From NCBI GenBank assembly GCA_900769735.1, contig CAAGHY010000090.1:1-20732 (forward strand): a stretch of 20,732 nucleotides of DNA, given 5' to 3'. Positions 6,913-15,393 of the stretch are shown piece by piece. The DNA comes from Rikenellaceae bacterium. GTDB lineage: Bacteria; Bacteroidota; Bacteroidia; Bacteroidales; UBA932. Position numbers and translations under genes: made by a program. The notes below the pieces were generated by a model. It searched no databases. It was not told where the DNA came from and was given only the letters and a program-made list of their open reading frames with translations. Position 1 is the stretch's first letter, and the number at the start of each line of letters is the position of its first letter.

Positions 6913-8427
6913 ATGGAATTGAATTTGAACGAGCAGGAGCAGAACAGACGTAATGCCCTTGTACAGATGAGAGAATTGGGAATTGAGCCGTATCCGGCTG
7001 CAATGTACCCTGTAAACGCAACTACTGAGGATATCAGGGAGAGATACAACCCTGAGGAGAACAACTTCCAGGAGGTTGCAATTGCAGGACGTATAATGAG
7101 CCGCAGAATTATGGGTGCAGCTGCATTCATTGAGCTTATGGATGAGAAAGGAAGGGTACAGGTATATGTGAAGAGAGACGAGATTTGCCAGGGTGAGGAC
7201 AAAACCCTTTACAATACAGTTTTCAAGAAATTGCTTGACATTGGAGATATAGTTGGTATCAAAGGTTTTGCATTTGTAACCCAGACCGGCCAGAAATCAG
7301 TTCACGCCAAGGAGCTTACAGTTCTGAGCAAATCATTGAGAGTTCTTCCAATTGTAAAGGAGAAAGACGGAGAGGTATTTGATGCATTCTCAGATCCTGA
7401 GCTAAGATACCGCCAGAGATATGTAGACCTTATTGTTAACCCTCAGGTTAGGGAGACATTCATGAAGAGATCAAAAATCATCTCCACAATGCGCCGTTTC
7501 TTTGATGAGAGAGGTTGCCTTGAGGTTGAGACCCCTATCCTTCAGCCAATTCCAGGTGGTGCAACTGCAAGACCGTTCATCACCCACCACAACACTTTGG
7601 ATATGCCTCTATACTTGCGTATTGCAAATGAGCTTTATCTGAAACGCCTTATTGTTGGAGGTTACAACGGTGTTTACGAGTTTGCAAAGAACTTCCGTAA
7701 CGAGGGTATGGACAGAACCCACAACCCTGAGTTCACCTGTATGGAGATTTACGTTGCATACAAGGACTACAACTGGATGATGGACTTTGTAGAGGAGATG
7801 CTTGCAACAGTCGCTACAGCTATAAACGGCACTACTAAAGTGAACATCAACGGCACTGAGGTTGATTTTGCAGCAGGCTACAGAAGACTTCCTATGCTTG
7901 AGGCAATCAAGGAGTACGCAGGTGTTGACATTGCAGGTATGAGCGAGGCAGAGTTGAGGGAGACCTGCAAGAAACTTCACGTTGAGGTGGACGAGAAGAT
8001 GGGTGAGGGCAAACTTATTGATGCAATCTTTGGCGAGTACTGTGAGAAACACCTTGTCCAGCCTACATTCATCACAGACTACCCTGTATCAATGTCTCCG
8101 CTTACAAAACGTCACAGAAGCAATCCTAACCTTACAGAGCGCTTTGAGCTGTTTGTATGCGGTAAAGAGCTGGCTAACGCCTACAGTGAGCTTAACGACC
8201 CAATTGACCAGCTTGCACGCTTTGAGGACCAGTTGAAACTTAAAGACAAAGGTGATGACGAGGCTATGTACATTGATATGGACTTTGTACGCGCCCTTGA
8301 GTACGGTATGCCTCCTACATCAGGTATGGGTATTGGCATTGACCGTCTAACAATGTTCATGACCGGCCAGACAACCATTCAGGATGTATTGTTCTTCCCT
8401 CAGATGAGGCCGGAGAGCTACAAATAA
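6913..8427 (+). CDS. lysS: Lysyl-tRNA synthetase, class II
   Basis: 504 residues. It charges tRNA-Lys with lysine in the cytoplasm. The N-terminal OB-fold anticodon-binding domain (about 55-145) contains VAIAGRIMSRRIMGAAAFIEL. The class II catalytic core has motif 1 at GCLEVETPILQP (201-212), motif 2 at FRNEGMDRTHNPEFTCMEIY (261-280) and motif 3 at GMGIGIDRL (471-479). The sequence ends with the family's VLFFPQMRPE. The start is supported by conserved N-terminal residues close after the Met; AGACTAGATAT before it is not a Shine-Dalgarno sequence. The gene has its own promoter region and terminator, so it appears monocistronic. Confidence 0.97.
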   Translation: MELNLNEQEQNRRNALVQMRELGIEPYPAAMYPVNATTEDIRERYNPEENNFQEVAIAGRIMSRRIMGAAAFIELMDEKGRVQVYVKRDEICQGEDKTLYNTVFKKLLDIGDIVGIKGFAFVTQTGQKSVHAKELTVLSKSLRVLPIVKEKDGEVFDAFSDPELRYRQRYVDLIVNPQVRETFMKRSKIISTMRRFFDERGCLEVETPILQPIPGGATARPFITHHNTLDMPLYLRIANELYLKRLIVGGYNGVYEFAKNFRNEGMDRTHNPEFTCMEIYVAYKDYNWMMDFVEEMLATVATAINGTTKVNINGTEVDFAAGYRRLPMLEAIKEYAGVDIAGMSEAELRETCKKLHVEVDEKMGEGKLIDAIFGEYCEKHLVQPTFITDYPVSMSPLTKRHRSNPNLTERFELFVCGKELANAYSELNDPIDQLARFEDQLKLKDKGDDEAMYIDMDFVRALEYGMPPTSGMGIGIDRLTMFMTGQTTIQDVLFFPQMRPESYK

Positions 8428-8468
8428 AAAAAGGCGGCTGAATAGAGTAAATTATTCAGCCGCTTTTT
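8426..8468 (+). terminator. Intrinsic terminator of lysS
   Basis: An 11-bp perfect stem (GCGGCTGAATA at 8434-8444 with 8453-8463, 8-base loop) is followed by five T. Seven A precede the stem and can extend the pairing. It begins at the lysS stop codon. Confidence 0.92.
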
Positions 8469-8498
8469 AAATTTAAATGCAAACAAACACTATCGGGA

Positions 8499-9311
8499 AT
8501 GAGAATTCAGGAAATAACATCCGCTCAAAATCCTAAAATCAAGGAAACTGTAGCCCTTATGGAGAAATCCAAAGAGCGCCGCGCACAGAAACTTTTTGTT
8601 GTAGAAGGTATCCGTGAGACAACCGCCTGCATCCGCAACGGCTACACCATAAAAAGCATCTTCTTCAACAGCCAGATCATTACCCCAGAGCAGATTGGAT
8701 CCTTCTTCCCGACAGATTCTTCCGTTCCACAACTCTTTGCACTTTCACCAACCGCCTACTCCAAAATTGCCTACAGGGAAAACACAGAAGGGCTTGTAGC
8801 GGTAGTTGAAGAGAAACGCCTTACACTCAAGGAGGTGAAGTTTGGCAAACAGTGGAAACACCCTCTTGTACTTGTTGTTGAAAGCGTGGAGAAACCCGGC
8901 AACCTTGGAGCCCTTCTCCGTACCGCAGACGCCTGCGGCATTGATGCAGTATTGGTTTGCGACCCGCTTACAGACCTGTACAACCCTAACCTTATCCGTT
9001 CAAGCCTTGGAGGAATCTTCACCAACCAGGTGGTTGCCTGCAGCAATGAAGAGGCGCTTGAATGGTTGAAAAGCAACAATATAAACATCTTCACAGCCCA
9101 GCTTCAGGACTCTGAATGGTACTATGATACCAATATGGCAGCCCCAACAGCCATTGTTATGGGAACTGAATCTACAGGCCTTACAAATTTCTGGAGAGAA
9201 GCATCCAATGCCAAGATAAAGATACCTATGCTTGGAGAGCTTGACTCCCTTAATGTATCCGTTTCTGCAGCGGTACTCTGCTACGAAGCCGTAAGGCAAA
9301 GAAATCTGTAG
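8499..9311 (+). CDS. SpoU/TrmH-family RNA 2'-O-ribose methyltransferase
   Basis: 270 residues. It belongs to the SPOUT superfamily, which transfers methyl from S-adenosylmethionine to ribose 2'-OH of rRNA or tRNA. An N-terminal substrate-binding domain (about 1-105, including KLFVVEGIRE at 31-40) precedes the knotted catalytic domain: motif 1 EKPGNLGALLRTADA at 131-145 with Asn135 and Arg141, motif 2 IVMGTESTGL at 219-228, and motif 3 IPMLGELDSLNVSVSAAVL at 242-260. The target nucleotide cannot be told; RlmB-like 23S methylation is one option. TCGGGAA (8493-8499) runs directly into the start codon. It follows the lysS terminator, and 64 bp without a visible terminator separate it from the export operon. 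Confidence 0.9.
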   Translation: MRIQEITSAQNPKIKETVALMEKSKERRAQKLFVVEGIRETTACIRNGYTIKSIFFNSQIITPEQIGSFFPTDSSVPQLFALSPTAYSKIAYRENTEGLVAVVEEKRLTLKEVKFGKQWKHPLVLVVESVEKPGNLGALLRTADACGIDAVLVCDPLTDLYNPNLIRSSLGGIFTNQVVACSNEEALEWLKSNNINIFTAQLQDSEWYYDTNMAAPTAIVMGTESTGLTNFWREASNAKIKIPMLGELDSLNVSVSAAVLCYEAVRQRNL

Positions 9312-9375
9312 AGGGCTCCACTCCCCTACCCTGAACAAACCTCAGTAAAGATTGTCTATAAGCAAATGAACGCTT

Positions 9376-10806
9376 ATGAGACACTTATTACTGTTGGCTG
9401 TACTATGCACAACACTGGGAACCTATGGATATTCCCAGCAATCCCTTTCGCTTGAGGATGCAGCCGCAATCCTTTACAGCAATAACAATGCAATAAAGAT
9501 TTCCGAAACCGGAATTGAGGTGGCCAAAGCCCAGAAACAGCAGCTCAACTCTGCCTGGTACCCGTTCATCTCGGCTACCGGAGGCTACTTCCATTTCTCA
9601 AACAAAATATCTGCCGATGCCAATGTGGGTGAACTGGCACAGGATGCCGTACAAACCGTCACGCAAACATTTCCAGGACTGGAACAGCTGCTGCAACAGC
9701 TGTTGCCCCAACTCCAGCAGGCAGCAAGTTCACTTGGCAACATAACCCTTTCTTTTCCGCTCCTGGAGCGCAACATCACCTCCATTGACGCCATTGCCCT
9801 CTGGCCCCTCTTTACCGGAGGCAAGAGGATTATAGCCGGGAAAATCGGGACTGCCCTGCACCTGCAGGCACAGGAACTTAACACCCTAACAACCAATGCC
9901 CAGATGGCCCTGATGCTCAATACCTACTACACCCTTAAGCTGGCCAGGGAAGTTGAACGGATGAACACAGAAAACCTGCAGTTTATGGAGAAACTCCTCT
10001 ACAATGCCCAAAGACTGAAAGAGGAAGGCTTCATCAACAAGGCAGAATATCTTGTAATTCAGGTTGCACGGGATGAGGCTGCCAGGGAACTGCAATCCTC
10101 AACCCAAAACATCCGGGTTGCCGCCAATGCCCTCTCGGCAGTTCTGGGCAAGGAGATAAATGGAGAAGAGCTGTCGGGAAGATGGTTTGTACTGGATTCT
10201 CTTCCCGACATCAATGCAATATATGAATCCATCCTGCAACAGAACGCCCAACTGAAAATTCTGGAGCACCAGGAGGGGATTCTGGAGAGCAATGAAAAGA
10301 TTGCCAGGAGCAACTACCTTCCGGACATTGCCCTTTTTGCCAGACAGAACCTGTATTCCTACAATGTTCCAAAGAATCTGATGCCAAGAACCATTATTGG
10401 GGCAACGATGCAGTGGGACCTCTTTGACGGATTGAACCGTGAAAAGGAGATTCAGAAAAGCCGGCTTGAGCAGGAGCAGACTTCATATGCCTACTCACAG
10501 GCCCAGCAGGATCTCCTTACGGCAGCGATTGCCCTCAGAAGCAAAATGGAAGGTGCCACCTGCAATATGACCACTCTGGAACAGACCCTGCAGCTTGCCA
10601 GGGAACTCCTGCGTGAAAGGGAAAAGAGTTATGCTGAGGGGATGTGTACATCTACAGATGTAGTTGCAGCACGCACCGCCATTACCCAGGCCCGTACTGC
10701 TTTGAATCTTGCCCACTGGGAATACTGCACCTCACTGGCCAACCTGTTGACTTTAAGTTCTGATACATACAAATTTATAGAATTGCACAATGAATACGGA
10801 AAATAA
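9376..10806 (+). CDS. TolC-family outer-membrane efflux channel
   Basis: 476 residues. A signal peptide (MRHLLLLAVLCTTLGTYGYS, cleavage near 20) leads into LSLEDAAAILYSNNNAIKI, the typical start of an outer-membrane efflux protein. The rest is long amphipathic helix rich in Ala, Gln and Leu, with two similar halves (about 20-250 and 260-460) as expected of the alpha-barrel channel with beta-barrel insertions. It would form the outer-membrane exit of a tripartite exporter. Its last 17 bases overlap the HlyD-type gene, indicating tight co-translation. Leucine is often CTG/CTC and alanine GCC, unlike the CTT/GCA habit of lysS or purA, which more likely reflects lower expression than foreign origin. 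The exported substrate is unknown. Confidence 0.9.
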   Translation: MRHLLLLAVLCTTLGTYGYSQQSLSLEDAAAILYSNNNAIKISETGIEVAKAQKQQLNSAWYPFISATGGYFHFSNKISADANVGELAQDAVQTVTQTFPGLEQLLQQLLPQLQQAASSLGNITLSFPLLERNITSIDAIALWPLFTGGKRIIAGKIGTALHLQAQELNTLTTNAQMALMLNTYYTLKLAREVERMNTENLQFMEKLLYNAQRLKEEGFINKAEYLVIQVARDEAARELQSSTQNIRVAANALSAVLGKEINGEELSGRWFVLDSLPDINAIYESILQQNAQLKILEHQEGILESNEKIARSNYLPDIALFARQNLYSYNVPKNLMPRTIIGATMQWDLFDGLNREKEIQKSRLEQEQTSYAYSQAQQDLLTAAIALRSKMEGATCNMTTLEQTLQLARELLREREKSYAEGMCTSTDVVAARTAITQARTALNLAHWEYCTSLANLLTLSSDTYKFIELHNEYGK

Positions 10807-11785
10807 ACTGCTGCTCAGAGTAACAACCCTTATAGTTGTGATAGTGGCTGTCATCTCAATTTTTGGGATGATACTTTACAAAGACACCCCGCAAATTCTG
10901 CAAGGTGAGATAGAATGTACCCAAATAAAGATATCGGGAAAACTGTTGGGAAGGATTGAAAAATTCTACGTACAGGAAGGTGACAATGTATCCGCCGGAG
11001 ATACTCTTGTACTTATCAACAGTCCTGAGACTGATGCCCTTATGCAGAGTGCCACTGCAATGAAGGATGCTGCTGCATTTGAGAACCTGAAAATAGACAA
11101 AGGGGCCAGGGAACAGATTATCGCCTCCCTTAAAGAAGGGTGGATGGCAGCACAGGCACAGGCGGATCTGGCTTCCAGCACAAATGAGAGGATAGAGAGG
11201 TTATATGCAGACAGTGTTGTTACCCTGCAGCGGAAAGAAGAGGCAAATGCACTTGCCCAAGCTGCACGCGCTGCTGAACAGGCTGCCCGCTACCAATATG
11301 AAATGGCCCTTGAAGGGGCACGTCAGGAAGACAAAGGTGCCGCCCAGGCACTGGTGAATGCAGCCCAAGGAGGGGTAAATGAAGTGGGTGCCCTGCTGAA
11401 GGACAGCCGCCTTACTTCCCCTGCCAATGGAGTTGTATCAGAGATTTTTCCAACCCAGGGAGAACTTGTAATGCCGGGAACCACCATTACGGAACTCCTT
11501 ATTCTGGATGACTGCCACGTCACCCTCAACATAAGGGAAGACCTGCTGCAAAATTTTCTTCCAGGGAGCCGGTTCACAGGAAAGGTCCCTGCCCTGGGTA
11601 ACGCATCCATACAGTTCAGAGTGTATTATGTGAGCCCCCTTGGAAGCTATGCCACCTGGCAAAGCAGCAGGGAGAGCGGCTCCTATAACCTTGTAACCTT
11701 TAAGGTTAAGGCAACCCCTGCAACAAAAGACAGCACTACAGCCCAGCTCCGTCCGGGTATGAGCGTAATAGTAAAATACAACTGA
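10790..11785 (+). CDS. HlyD-family periplasmic adaptor (membrane fusion protein)
   Basis: 331 residues. One N-terminal membrane segment (about 8-30) anchors it in the inner membrane. A first biotinyl-lipoyl half (GKLLGRIEKFYVQEGDNVSAGDTL, about 50-73), an Ala/Glu-rich helical hairpin (about 80-205) and a second lipoyl half (SPANGVVSEIFPTQGELV, about 210-227) follow. A beta-barrel domain ends with the family's LRPGMSVIVKY. It bridges the inner-membrane unit and the TolC channel. The start overlaps the tolC-like gene by 17 bp; the ABC-2 gene follows after 43 bp. Confidence 0.92.
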   Translation: MNTENKLLLRVTTLIVVIVAVISIFGMILYKDTPQILQGEIECTQIKISGKLLGRIEKFYVQEGDNVSAGDTLVLINSPETDALMQSATAMKDAAAFENLKIDKGAREQIIASLKEGWMAAQAQADLASSTNERIERLYADSVVTLQRKEEANALAQAARAAEQAARYQYEMALEGARQEDKGAAQALVNAAQGGVNEVGALLKDSRLTSPANGVVSEIFPTQGELVMPGTTITELLILDDCHVTLNIREDLLQNFLPGSRFTGKVPALGNASIQFRVYYVSPLGSYATWQSSRESGSYNLVTFKVKATPATKDSTTAQLRPGMSVIVKYN

Positions 11786-11828
11786 AAATCCAGTACGGAT
11801 TGCTTGAACCACAACTAAGTGCATCAGT

Positions 11829-14042
11829 ATGAAAAAGGCATTTTACAGAGAACTGCAACGCATAGGCAACAACAGAAGACTCCTTTTTGCTGTTGTTGCA
11901 ATCCCTTTGTTCTCACTTCTCTTTATGCTTACAATCTTTGGGAACGGAAAAATAGAGAACCTCCCAACCGGAGTGGCAGACTGCTCAAACACACCGTTTT
12001 CACAGCAGATCATACGCACGCTGGATGCCTCGCCTGTACTTGCAATTTCTCCAGAGCATATATACAGCAATGAAGCCCAGGCCAAGGAAGCTATGCAGAA
12101 TCTGGAGATATACGGTTACCTCACAATTCCTCCCGGCTTTGCAGAACAGCTTCAAAGGGGAGAGAATCCAACCCTTACATACTGTTATCATTATGCCCTT
12201 CTTGCCATTGGCGGCGAGATGCACGGAGCATTTGCAAAAGCGTTGGGAGAAGTATCCACATCACTTGTAAAACAATATGGAAATTTTGCAGGAATATCTG
12301 CAGCCCAGATGGAGACCATTGCATTCCCTACCAATGGAATCTTCACCTCAACATACAATACCTCTCTCAATTACAGGACATTCCTGGCCTACCCTTTCTT
12401 CTTTGTCTTTTTCCAGATATTCATACTGGTATTTACAGTATACGTAATTGGAACTGATATGGACAAAGAGTGGCTGGAATGTTCAGACAACAATATGCTC
12501 ACAGCCCTTGCAGGGAAGCTGCTTCCGTACACTACCATATTCCTGATACAGACACTCCTTGCAAACTGCCTATTCTTCTGCACAAGGATAATTCCGCTCA
12601 ACGGGAACCTTATGGCAATAACCATCAGCTCATTGCTCCTTGTTGCTGCCACAATCGCCCTGGGTGTTGCCATCATTTCCCTTATCCCCAAGATATCCAT
12701 TGCAATCAGCATTGCATCAATGATTGGAGCCTTGGGTGCCACAACATCGGGAATAACATTCCCTATAGAAAATATGTACCCTTTCTTTGAGGCAGTATGC
12801 AAACTGTTCCCTATAAGGCATTTTGTGGAAACCAACCAGGCCATCCTGTACAATGACGCTGCATTCGGATACAGCTGGCCAAACTACGCCGCTCTGCTCC
12901 TTACAGTTCCTCTCTGCCTTTCAGCCACACCGCTGCTCAAACGTTCAATCCTTGCAGGTAAAGGGAAACCCCTCCCTGTAATGTGGGGAGTAGCCCTGGT
13001 TATGCTTGGAGGAACAGTAGGTTACGGCTTCCTATATGGTGCCTTATACCACCCCAACATAGTTACTGAAGCACCTGTAGCGGTTATAGACAATTCCCAG
13101 AGCCAGATGAGCCGCAACTACATAAACAACCTGGATGCAACACAAGGGATATATGTGTATGCACTTTGCCAGGACATCCCGGAAGCTGCGGAACTTATGA
13201 AATCCACAAAAGTGAAAGGTATAATAAACATACCCCATAACTTTTCCCAGCTGGCAACAACCGGCTCCGAAGCAATCTTTACCGTTTACGAAACCACAAC
13301 CTCATTCCTGTACTATCTTACCATACAGCAGGCTGCTGCATCTGCAATGCAGGAAATGAACAACTCACTCCGTACCGGAACTGTAATGTCACTGCCATTG
13401 CAGCAGGCACTGATTATGGCGCAGACCCCAACCTTCAACACCAATGATGTGGCAGTATACAACCAGAACGGCGGATACGGCTCATATCTCCTTCCCGTTG
13501 CCATTATCATAATCATCTTCCAGACAATGCTTATGTGTGGAGGAGTTCTTGCCGGCAGCAGAAGTATCCACCCTTTCAAATGGCTGCCGTTGCTGTGCGC
13601 CGCTTACCTGCTCCTCTCCTTTTTCCTCACAGGAGCAATACCTCTCATTTTCAACCTGCCTTCACTGGCAAACAAGGTTGAACTCTACCTGTTCCTGCTT
13701 CTGGTTATCCTAACAACGGCCGCTTTTACAGGAGCAGTTACCCTACCACTGAGGGATCCTGAAGAGGTGATGCTATATGTGCCGTTCTTCTCCATAGGAC
13801 TGATATTTCTGTCGGGAGCATCATTTCCAATGGTCCAGATACCTCACATATGGCAACTTGCACACTATATTTTCCCATCCTCCCCTGCAATTACAGGATA
13901 CATACAGTTGAACTCTATGGGTGGCTCCCTGCACAACATTGCCCCGCAGATTGGCATCCTTACAATGCAACTGATCATTTACGGCACAATTTGTATCCTG
14001 CAGAGCAGGAAAATTGTAAATTTGCGCAAACAACAACCGTAA
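11829..14042 (+). CDS. Fused tandem ABC-2-type membrane transport protein
   Basis: 737 residues holding two copies of an ABC-2 (DrrB/YhhJ-like) membrane unit. Each copy has one membrane segment (about 18-38; 384-404), a periplasmic domain, then about five membrane segments (from about 187 and 552). The copies align: NLPTGVADCSN (44-54) with EAPVAVIDNSQ (414-424), LEIYGYLTIPPGFAEQL (92-108) with VKGIINIPHNFSQL (462-475), and SGITFP (307-312) with SGASFP (662-667), the usual signature before the last helices. With the TolC and HlyD neighbours it forms an inner-membrane export component. No ATP-binding protein (no Walker A or ABC signature) is encoded here or nearby, so the energy source is unknown. 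Usually such units are separate genes of about 370-400 residues. aroE begins 8 bp downstream. Confidence 0.85.
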   Translation: MKKAFYRELQRIGNNRRLLFAVVAIPLFSLLFMLTIFGNGKIENLPTGVADCSNTPFSQQIIRTLDASPVLAISPEHIYSNEAQAKEAMQNLEIYGYLTIPPGFAEQLQRGENPTLTYCYHYALLAIGGEMHGAFAKALGEVSTSLVKQYGNFAGISAAQMETIAFPTNGIFTSTYNTSLNYRTFLAYPFFFVFFQIFILVFTVYVIGTDMDKEWLECSDNNMLTALAGKLLPYTTIFLIQTLLANCLFFCTRIIPLNGNLMAITISSLLLVAATIALGVAIISLIPKISIAISIASMIGALGATTSGITFPIENMYPFFEAVCKLFPIRHFVETNQAILYNDAAFGYSWPNYAALLLTVPLCLSATPLLKRSILAGKGKPLPVMWGVALVMLGGTVGYGFLYGALYHPNIVTEAPVAVIDNSQSQMSRNYINNLDATQGIYVYALCQDIPEAAELMKSTKVKGIINIPHNFSQLATTGSEAIFTVYETTTSFLYYLTIQQAAASAMQEMNNSLRTGTVMSLPLQQALIMAQTPTFNTNDVAVYNQNGGYGSYLLPVAIIIIIFQTMLMCGGVLAGSRSIHPFKWLPLLCAAYLLLSFFLTGAIPLIFNLPSLANKVELYLFLLLVILTTAAFTGAVTLPLRDPEEVMLYVPFFSIGLIFLSGASFPMVQIPHIWQLAHYIFPSSPAITGYIQLNSMGGSLHNIAPQIGILTMQLIIYGTICILQSRKIVNLRKQQP

Positions 14043-14050
14043 ACAGAACA

Positions 14051-14815
14051 ATGGCCAAGTGCGGACTAACAGGTAACCCAATATCCCATTCCAAAAGCCC
14101 TGCCCTTTTTTCAGCAGCCTACGGAACAGGGAAACATTCATACTCTCTCATAGAGGCCACCACCTGCAAGGAGGCAATGAAAATATTTGCAGAAGAAGGA
14201 TATACCGGTATAAACGTAACTTCCCCTTTCAAGGATGAAGCAATGGAGCACGTCTCTCTTCCCGACAGCATATCCTCCCTTCTTGGCAGTGCAAATACCA
14301 TCATATCCGCAAACGGAAAACTCGCCTCGTACAATACAGACTACTACGGAGTGAAAAACACTCTGGAGGCTTTTCTTGCATCAAAATTGGAGAGCGGAGA
14401 AAAACTTACAGCAATTGCAGTGGGTGCAGGAGGTGCCGGGAAAGCGGCTGCACTGGCTGTAAAGGATATGGGAATGGAGGTCTATTTTGCAAACCGTAGT
14501 TCACACGCTGCCAAACCTTTTGCAGAAAAAATTGGAGCAGAATACATTCCATTGGATGACATTCCCCTTCTGCTTCCTAAGACAGACATAATAGTGTACA
14601 ACCTTTCAATGGAGATTGATTCATTCAAGTATATTTCTCTTGAAGGCAAAATTGTGTTTGAAGCAAATTATGCCCACCCCAATCTCAACAACAAAGGGGC
14701 ACACACATACATAGACGGCAGATACTGGCTTTACAATCAGGCCATTCCAGCATTCCGACTATTTACAGGAGAAGAGCCTTGCACAACAGCAATGGCTGGA
14801 GTTATAGGCCTGTAA
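14051..14815 (+). CDS. aroE: Shikimate 5-dehydrogenase
   Basis: 254 residues, slightly shorter than the E. coli enzyme. It reduces 3-dehydroshikimate to shikimate with NADPH. Shikimate-binding SHSKSP is at 12-17, the catalytic Lys is Lys61 in NVTSPFK, a conserved NTDYYG follows, the nucleotide-binding glycine loop is GAGGAGKAA, and YNQAIPAFRLFTG supplies the C-terminal substrate Gln. The frame is open further upstream into the ABC-2 gene, but family similarity starts at this Met (MAKCGLTGNP), 8 bp after the previous stop. It probably rides on the export operon transcript. Its product is the substrate of AroK, encoded in another operon of the window. Confidence 0.93.
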   Translation: MAKCGLTGNPISHSKSPALFSAAYGTGKHSYSLIEATTCKEAMKIFAEEGYTGINVTSPFKDEAMEHVSLPDSISSLLGSANTIISANGKLASYNTDYYGVKNTLEAFLASKLESGEKLTAIAVGAGGAGKAAALAVKDMGMEVYFANRSSHAAKPFAEKIGAEYIPLDDIPLLLPKTDIIVYNLSMEIDSFKYISLEGKIVFEANYAHPNLNNKGAHTYIDGRYWLYNQAIPAFRLFTGEEPCTTAMAGVIGL

Positions 14816-14865
14816 ACTCCTTGTTTTCAGGCTGCTTGAAATATGTGAATAACTTTTGGAATTTT

Positions 14866-14899
14866 TTTGCCCATATATAGAGATAAAATTGTAATTTTG
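14866..14899 (+). promoter_or_regulatory. Candidate promoter of ssb (-33 and -7 boxes)
   Basis: TTTG at 14866-14869 and TAATTTTG at 14892-14899 match the Bacteroidota -33 and -7 elements. The 22-base spacing is slightly longer than the usual 19-21. Transcription would start near 14904, giving a leader of about 17 bases. Confidence 0.6.
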
Positions 14900-14920
14900 A
14901 CTGCTAAAAACTTTAAAGAG

Positions 14921-15343
14921 ATGTCATTCAACAAGGTTATTCTTATAGGAAACGTGGGCAAAGACCCTGAAGTGAGACACCTGGAAACAGGTACAGCAGT
15001 CTCTTCTTTCACTTTGGCCACCACTGAGAGATACAGGAACAAATCCGGAGAGCTTCAGGACCAGACTGAATGGCATAACATTGTATGCTGGAGGAACCTT
15101 GCGGAACTTTCAGAGAAATACATAAAGAAAGGTGCCCAGATTTTTGTGGAAGGAAAGATCCGCACAAGAAGCTGGCAAGACCAGACAGGAGCAAAAAGAT
15201 ACACCACAGAGATTGTGGCAGACAACATAAGGCTGCTTGACCGTAAAGGAACCGCACCTGCTGCACCTGCAGAACCTGCCGCACCTGTTCAGGGATTCTC
15301 TGCTCCAATTATGGAAGATGCTTCGGATGACCTTCCATTCTAG
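14921..15343 (+). CDS. ssb: Single-stranded DNA-binding protein
   Basis: 140 residues. The OB fold spans about 1-108: SFNKVILIGNVGKDPEVRH at the start, then TEWHNIVCW and the GAQIFVEGKIRTRSWQD segment. A Pro/Ala-rich linker (about 109-130) leads to the acidic tip SDDLPF, which docks repair and replication proteins. It coats single-stranded DNA in replication, repair and recombination. An in-frame Met 18 codons upstream (14867) is rejected: it lies upstream of the -7 box, and family similarity begins at MSFNKV. purA follows after 50 bp without a terminator, so the two may share transcripts. Confidence 0.96.
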   Translation: MSFNKVILIGNVGKDPEVRHLETGTAVSSFTLATTERYRNKSGELQDQTEWHNIVCWRNLAELSEKYIKKGAQIFVEGKIRTRSWQDQTGAKRYTTEIVADNIRLLDRKGTAPAAPAEPAAPVQGFSAPIMEDASDDLPF

Positions 15344-15393
15344 TTTTTGACTTAACAGACTAAAATACCACAATACATTAATTATAAAATTTT

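Noticed and set aside
13850..14050. N-terminal extension of AroE into the ABC-2 gene
   Set aside because: The extension is an out-of-frame reading of the ABC-2 3' end; shikimate dehydrogenase similarity starts at the Met at 14051.
14808..14845. Weak hairpins after aroE as a terminator
   Set aside because: Stems are only 5 bp with a 15-base loop or lack a T tract, so they are not supported.
14867..14920. Upstream Met for SSB
   Set aside because: It precedes the matching -7 box (14892-14899), and the OB fold begins at the Met at 14921.
15341..15393. Possible purA promoter (TTTG at 15346-15349)
   Set aside because: No acceptable TAnnTTTG stands at the right distance; the best candidate deviates in sequence and its spacing is about 24 bases.
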